Positions 6,468 to 9,510 of a DNA stretch of 9,510 nucleotides are shown piece by piece. Each line of letters begins with the position of its first letter. Within the stretch, counting starts at the first letter, position 1. The notes below the pieces were generated by a model. The model made no database searches, was not told where the DNA came from, and saw only the letters and a program-made list of their open reading frames with translations. Position numbers and translations under genes: made by a program. The stretch spans positions 1-9,510 of the forward strand of contig JBHIXX010000057.1 in NCBI GenBank assembly GCA_041984585.1, in the 5' to 3' direction. The stretch comes from Pseudolysinimonas_A sp041984585 (GTDB lineage: Bacteria > Actinomycetota > Actinomycetes > Actinomycetales > Microbacteriaceae).

Positions 6468-6617
6468 CCCGGTCCGGTCGGCTCGTCCCCGGCGTCGCCC
6501 CCGGGTCTCGGCCCGACGGGGCTCGGATACCATCGGAGGGGCCGCGCGACCTGGCGGTCCCGGGGGTCCCCACGGGCGTCCGCGCCGTCCCCGCCCGACG
6601 CCGAACCGAGAACTGTC
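6468..6617 (+). promoter_or_regulatory. panC-lysS spacer with candidate lysS promoter
   Basis: This is the first real gap in the operon. TACCAT at 6528-6533, within GATACCATCG, is a plausible actinobacterial -10 element in otherwise very GC-rich sequence. A -35 element about 16 bases upstream (TCTCGG, 6506-6511) is poor. The inferred leader would be about 75-80 bases. I see only short GC inverted repeats (for example CGGG at 6502-6505 with CCCG at 6512-6515) and no T-run, so no terminator is called. No small gene is evident. Confidence 0.35.
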
Positions 6618-8126
6618 ATGAGCGAGCCCCACTCCGCCCCGACGCCCGCCGAACCGACCGGCGAGGAGATCGCCGAGCAGAAGGCGGTGCGCCTCGCCAA
6701 GCGGGAGCGCCTGATCGCGGAGGGCGGCGAGGCCTACCCGGTGTCGGTGCCCGTCACCCACACCATCCCGCAGGTGCGCGAGCAGTGGGGCGACCTCGAG
6801 GCGGATGCGACCACGGGCGTGACGGTCGGCGTCGCCGGCCGCGTGGTGCATCAGCGCAACACGGGGAAGCTCTGCTTCGCGGCTCTGCAGTCGGGCGACG
6901 GCTCGCGCGTGCAGGCGATGCTCTCGCTGGCCGAGGTGGGCGAGGAGTCGCTGGAGCGCTGGAAGGATCTCGTCGACCTCGGCGACCACGTGTTCGTCTC
7001 CGGCGAGGTGATCTCGTCGCGCCGGGGGGAGCTCAGCATCCTCGTCTCCGAGTGGGCGATCGCGTCGAAGGCGCTGCTGCCGCTGCCCAACCTGCACACC
7101 GAGCTCTCCGACGAGACCCGGATGCGGCAGCGCTACCTCGACCTGATCACCCGCGAGCAGGCGCGCGCCACGGTGCGCGCGCGGGCCACGGCGGTGGCGA
7201 GTCTGCGCAGCACGTTCGCGGCGCACGACTTTCTCGAGGTGGAGACGCCGATGCTGCAGACGCTGCACGGCGGCGCCGCGGCCCGGCCGTTCGTCACGCA
7301 CTCGAACGCGTTCGACACCGACCTCTATCTGCGCATCGCGCCGGAGCTGTTCCTCAAGCGCGCCGTGGTCGGCGGTCTCGACCGGGTGTTCGAGATCAAC
7401 CGCAACTTCCGCAACGAGGGCGCCGACTCCACGCACAGCCCCGAGTTCGCGATGCTCGAGGCCTATCAGGCGTACGGGGACTACTCGACGATCGCCGACC
7501 TCACCCAGGAGCTGATCCAGAACGCGGCGTTCGCCGTGGCCGGATCGCACACCGTGACCCTGCACGACGGCGAGGAGTTCGACCTCGGCGGCGAGTGGGA
7601 GCGGCTGCCGATGTACGACTCGCTGTCGGCCGCCGCGGGCGTCGAGGTGACGCCGGAGTCGACCGTCGCCGAGCTGGAGAAGCTCGCGGCGTCGGCCGGC
7701 GTCGAGGTGAAGCTGTCCACCCACGGCAAGCTGGTCGAGGAGCTGTGGGAGCACTTCGTCAAGGGCGGGCTCACCCGCCCGACGTTCGTGACCGACTTCC
7801 CGGTCGACACCAGCCCGCTGGTGCGGGCGCACCGCGACATCCCGGGTGTGGTCGAGAAGTGGGACCTCTACGTGCGCGGCTTCGAGCTGGCCACCGGCTA
7901 CTCGGAGCTGGTGGATCCGGTCGTGCAGCGCGAGCGGTTCGTCGAGCAGGCGCGTCAGGCCGACCGCGGCGATGACGAGGCGATGCGCCTCGACGAGGAG
8001 TTCCTGCGGGCGATGGAGCACGGCATGCCCCCGATGGGCGGCATGGGCATGGGGATCGACCGCCTGCTGATGGCGATCACCGGCCTCGGCATCCGCGAGA
8101 CGATCCTCTTCCCGCTCGTCAAGTAG
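6618..8126 (+). CDS. lysS: Lysyl-tRNA synthetase, class II
   Basis: The 502-residue enzyme attaches lysine to tRNA-Lys. It has an N-terminal OB-fold for anticodon binding (about 69-148: GVAGRVVHQRNTGKLCFAAL at 71-90, then SGEVISSRRGELSILV at 128-143) and a class II catalytic core. Motif 1 is FLEVETPMLQ with GGAAARPF (205-225). Motif 2 is RVFEINRNFRNEG (256-268), followed by STHSPEFAMLEAYQAYGDY. Motif 3 is GMGMGIDRLLMAITG (475-489), and the protein ends in ETILFPLVK as in the family. Length is standard. The ATG at 6618 has almost no Shine-Dalgarno (only a GAG at 6608-6610), unusual beside its neighbours. It is probably a separate transcription unit after panC; the lysS position after panC is conserved in Actinobacteria. 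Confidence 0.98.
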   Translation: MSEPHSAPTPAEPTGEEIAEQKAVRLAKRERLIAEGGEAYPVSVPVTHTIPQVREQWGDLEADATTGVTVGVAGRVVHQRNTGKLCFAALQSGDGSRVQAMLSLAEVGEESLERWKDLVDLGDHVFVSGEVISSRRGELSILVSEWAIASKALLPLPNLHTELSDETRMRQRYLDLITREQARATVRARATAVASLRSTFAAHDFLEVETPMLQTLHGGAAARPFVTHSNAFDTDLYLRIAPELFLKRAVVGGLDRVFEINRNFRNEGADSTHSPEFAMLEAYQAYGDYSTIADLTQELIQNAAFAVAGSHTVTLHDGEEFDLGGEWERLPMYDSLSAAAGVEVTPESTVAELEKLAASAGVEVKLSTHGKLVEELWEHFVKGGLTRPTFVTDFPVDTSPLVRAHRDIPGVVEKWDLYVRGFELATGYSELVDPVVQRERFVEQARQADRGDDEAMRLDEEFLRAMEHGMPPMGGMGMGIDRLLMAITGLGIRETILFPLVK

Positions 8127-8180
8127 CGACCGCTCCGGACGCCCCGCTCGGGCGCGCCTCGGACCGGGTGCCCGGGCAGT

Positions 8181-8200
8181 CGCCCCCCGTCCGGGGGGTG
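8181..8200 (+). terminator. GC hairpin after lysS, candidate terminator
   Basis: CCCCCC at 8183-8188 pairs with GGGGGG at 8193-8198 around a GTCC loop. A G-U pair and a C-G pair extend the stem to eight. It lies 55 bases after the lysS stop. A smaller repeat, CCGGG at 8164-8168 with CCCGG at 8171-8175, precedes it. There is no T-run, as is common for actinobacterial terminators, so the call rests on stem strength and position only. Confidence 0.45.
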
Positions 8201-8446
8201 TCGACACGCCGCCCGGGTTGCGGATGAAAGTTTCCTCATGTCAAGGTGCTGAGGACGGCTCGCACCCGAAACCGCGCGTCGTCGGCATCACCCCACCCCC
8301 ACCCCCGCACACCCTCGAGGATCAGGAGCGATCCCCGCATCCGGCGGCGCAAACCCGTGGCGTCGACGCCGGAATGCCCCGCGCCCCGGCGCGGGCGGCA
8401 TCAGGATCGCGCACCCCCTCGTGTACCCGAACCGAGGCCCCCCGCC
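8201..8446 (+). promoter_or_regulatory. Long structured leader of the secreted-protein gene, with AT-rich island
   Basis: No gene is evident here. The sole AT-rich island is at about 8224-8245: ATGA (8224-8227) and TCAT (8236-8239) form an inverted repeat around GTTT, overlapping GAAA-G-TTTC (8226-8234). TTGCGG at 8218-8223 could be a -35 element, although no convincing -10 follows. Further on are GGATC (8319-8323) with GATCC (8330-8334), the perfect 12-base palindrome GGCGTCGACGCC (8359-8370), and a very stable stem, CCCGCGC (8378-8384) with GCGCGGG (8389-8395). GAGG at 8434-8437 is the RBS for the ATG at 8447. I could match no known riboswitch. Confidence 0.4.
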
Positions 8447-9510
8447 ATGCGCTTCCCCACCCGAGCACGGATCGCCACGTCCATCACCGTCTCCCTCGCC
8501 CTCGTCGGCGGATCGGTGGGGCTCGCCATCCCGGCCCTGGCCGACTCCTCCGGCGACGAGGTCGTCGTCGAGTCGACGCCGACCCCCACGCCGCCGGTCT
8601 CCGACCCCGAGCCGACCTCGGACCCGGAGCCCACCTCCGACCCGGAGCCGTCGGCCGAGCCGAAGCCCACGTCGCTCCCCACGTCCGCTCCGGGCGCGCC
8701 GTCGCTCGCGTCGACCCCCATGTCGTTCTCGGTCGGCGACAGCGAGCCGCCCACCGTGCTCGCGGAGCTGCAGGAGTACGAGTCCGACCCCGAGAGCCGC
8801 ATCCGGGTGACGCTGACCTTCAGCGAGGACATCGACCCGGCGTCGCTGCCGCAGGGCTGGTACGGCTCGGGTGACACCTTCGACAAGGTCTTCTACTCGA
8901 CGAAGACGGTGGTGCTCGACTTCGCCGACCTCGCCGGCAACCCGGCGCAGTACGAGTTCACCGTCGACGCGACCCCGCCGACGGTCGTCGACGTGGCGCA
9001 GGAGTACCAGGAGAAGGAGGGCGGCCGCGTCGCGGTCACCCTGACCTTCAGCGAGGACATCGACCCGGCGTCGCTGCCCCAGGGCTGGTACGGATCGGGT
9101 GACACCTTCACCAAGGTCTTCTACCGGTCGAAGACGGTCACGGTCGACTTCGCCGACCTCGTCGGCAACCCCGGCAGCGCCGAGATCGACGTGGTCTACG
9201 ACCCGCCGGTCGATGAGCACCCGCCGGTGGTGACGTTCACGTCGCCGGAGTCGGAGAGCTCGCACGCCGGGATCCTGACCGTGACGGGCACCGTCACCGA
9301 TGACCTGTCGGGCGTGGCGTCGCTGGACATCCGGGTGCGCGCGTTCGAGGAGTCGACCGGGCTGTGCAGCGGTCCGACGGTGACGTACGACGTGGTGCCG
9401 GAGGCGGACGGGTCGTGGTCGATCGACATCGACACGACCGAGTTCCCCGACGGGGTGTTCTGCATCATCTCGCACGCGGTGGACAACGCCGGCAACGGGA
9501 ACGGGCAGTC
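8447..9510 (+). CDS. Secreted multidomain protein with tandem repeats and Ig-like domain (partial, 3' end outside window)
   Basis: An open frame of 354 codons runs to the window end without a stop. Residues 1-32 form a signal peptide: Arg-rich start, hydrophobic core ITVSLALVGGSVGLAIPA (residues 13-30), and an ALA|D cleavage site after Ala32. Residues 43-90 are a Pro/Thr/Ser/Glu linker with DPEPTS repeats. Two 76-residue units follow (101-176 and 177-252), each with LTFSEDIDPASLPQGWYGSG near the middle and a DFADLxGNP strand, resembling beta-sandwich domains of bacterial surface proteins. From about 259 comes a bacterial Ig-like domain (PPVVTFTSP, LTVTGTVTDDLSGV, then DGSWSIDI and AVDNAGN) with Cys307 and Cys339, a possible disulfide. 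The protein is exported; whether it is anchored, enzymatic or adhesive depends on the missing C-terminus. It stands alone after lysS, has its own leader, and is unrelated to the operon. Confidence 0.85.
   Translation, partial: MRFPTRARIATSITVSLALVGGSVGLAIPALADSSGDEVVVESTPTPTPPVSDPEPTSDPEPTSDPEPSAEPKPTSLPTSAPGAPSLASTPMSFSVGDSEPPTVLAELQEYESDPESRIRVTLTFSEDIDPASLPQGWYGSGDTFDKVFYSTKTVVLDFADLAGNPAQYEFTVDATPPTVVDVAQEYQEKEGGRVAVTLTFSEDIDPASLPQGWYGSGDTFTKVFYRSKTVTVDFADLVGNPGSAEIDVVYDPPVDEHPPVVTFTSPESESSHAGILTVTGTVTDDLSGVASLDIRVRAFEESTGLCSGPTVTYDVVPEADGSWSIDIDTTEFPDGVFCIISHAVDNAGNGNGQ
8603..8656 (+). repeat. Three 18-base repeats encoding DPEPTS-type units
   Basis: Units at 8603-8620, 8621-8638 and 8639-8656 encode DPEPTS, DPEPTS and DPEPSA (residues 53-70 of the secreted protein). 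They differ mainly at third codon positions. They form part of an extended acidic, proline-rich linker between signal peptide and folded domains. Such units commonly vary in number between strains. Confidence 0.85.
8747..9202 (+). repeat. Tandem duplication of a 228-base (76-residue) domain unit
   Basis: Unit 1 is 8747-8974 and unit 2 is 8975-9202. Their cores (8807-8944 and 9035-9172) differ at only 15 of 138 bases by my count, about 89% identity, while the flanks of each unit have diverged. Several differences change residues (DK to TK, STK to RSK, VVL to VTV), others are silent. This points to a fairly recent in-frame duplication, or gene conversion of the cores. Confidence 0.9.

Noticed and set aside
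6468..6530. Rho-independent terminator after panC
   Set aside because: Only 4-5 base GC stems with no T-run; not distinguishable from background at this composition.
5421..8207. Very long open frames on the minus strand opposite panC and lysS, and similar ones at 3131-4861 and 4210-6255
   Set aside because: They mirror genes with full family motifs on the + strand. In DNA with very high third-position GC, stop codons are rare in other frames, and the translations are low-complexity Arg/Gly/Ala/Pro-rich without domains.
8201..8446. Possible c-di-AMP (ydaO) or c-di-GMP riboswitch, suggested by GCGCAAACCC near 8347-8356 before an exported-protein gene
   Set aside because: The remaining conserved blocks of either class could not be found in the right order.
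8218..8874. Plus-strand frame beginning near the AT-rich island and running into the secreted gene
   Set aside because: Its translation becomes Arg/Pro/His-rich over the region where the other frame gives a signal peptide and repeated domains, so it is a shadow.
1..9510. tRNA or rRNA genes, transposases, integrases, CRISPR arrays, toxin-antitoxin or phage-defence genes
   Set aside because: None was recognised; apart from the left junction the window is an ordinary biosynthetic operon, lysS and one surface-protein gene.

Overview
The window is high-GC (roughly 70-77%) and densely coded on the + strand. It looks like an actinobacterium, probably Microbacteriaceae. This rests on recalled protein similarity and on gene order: folE-folP-folB-folK-DUF3180-membrane protein(s)-DUF2520-panC-lysS matches the folate/pantothenate locus known in Actinobacteria, for example downstream of ftsH in Mycobacterium. 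The first ~290-300 bases are different: 42% GC before the first start codon and 59% GC in the first 64 codons.

Layout. Positions 1-91 are an AT-richer upstream region. Positions 92-679 encode a chimeric protein. Its first ~71 residues are the N-terminal domain of serine acetyltransferase (CysE), which looks alphaproteobacterial. The rest is the C-terminal catalytic half of actinobacterial GTP cyclohydrolase I (FolE). The join lies at about 284-304, where both families can read Met-Val-Ile-Leu-Arg-Glu-Ile. This is the main anomaly of the window, and a chimeric assembly or clone is more likely than a working fusion gene.

From 676 to 6467 there is one compact operon: folP, folB, folK, a DUF3180 membrane protein, a two-helix PH-domain membrane protein, a large membrane protein with three PH domains, a Rossmann/DUF2520 protein and panC. 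Every one of the eight gene junctions, counting chimera/folP, is a 4-base ATGA or GTGA stop/start overlap, which suggests strict translational coupling. FolE, FolB, FolK and FolP act on the pterin branch of folate synthesis. PanC makes pantothenate, and the DUF2520 protein resembles NAD(P)-binding ketopantoate-reductase-like enzymes. The DUF3180 and PH-domain proteins have no established role in these pathways.

A 150-base spacer (6468-6617) separates panC from lysS, the class II lysyl-tRNA synthetase (6618-8126). The panD and coaX genes often found between panC and lysS in Actinobacteria are absent. A GC hairpin follows lysS, then a 320-base non-coding stretch with an isolated AT-rich palindromic island and several strong hairpins. 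The last gene, starting at 8447 and running off the window end, encodes a secreted protein: signal peptide, Pro/Ser/Asp/Glu linker with six-residue repeats, two nearly identical 76-residue tandem domains, and an Ig-like domain. No RNA genes, transposases or CRISPR arrays were recognised.
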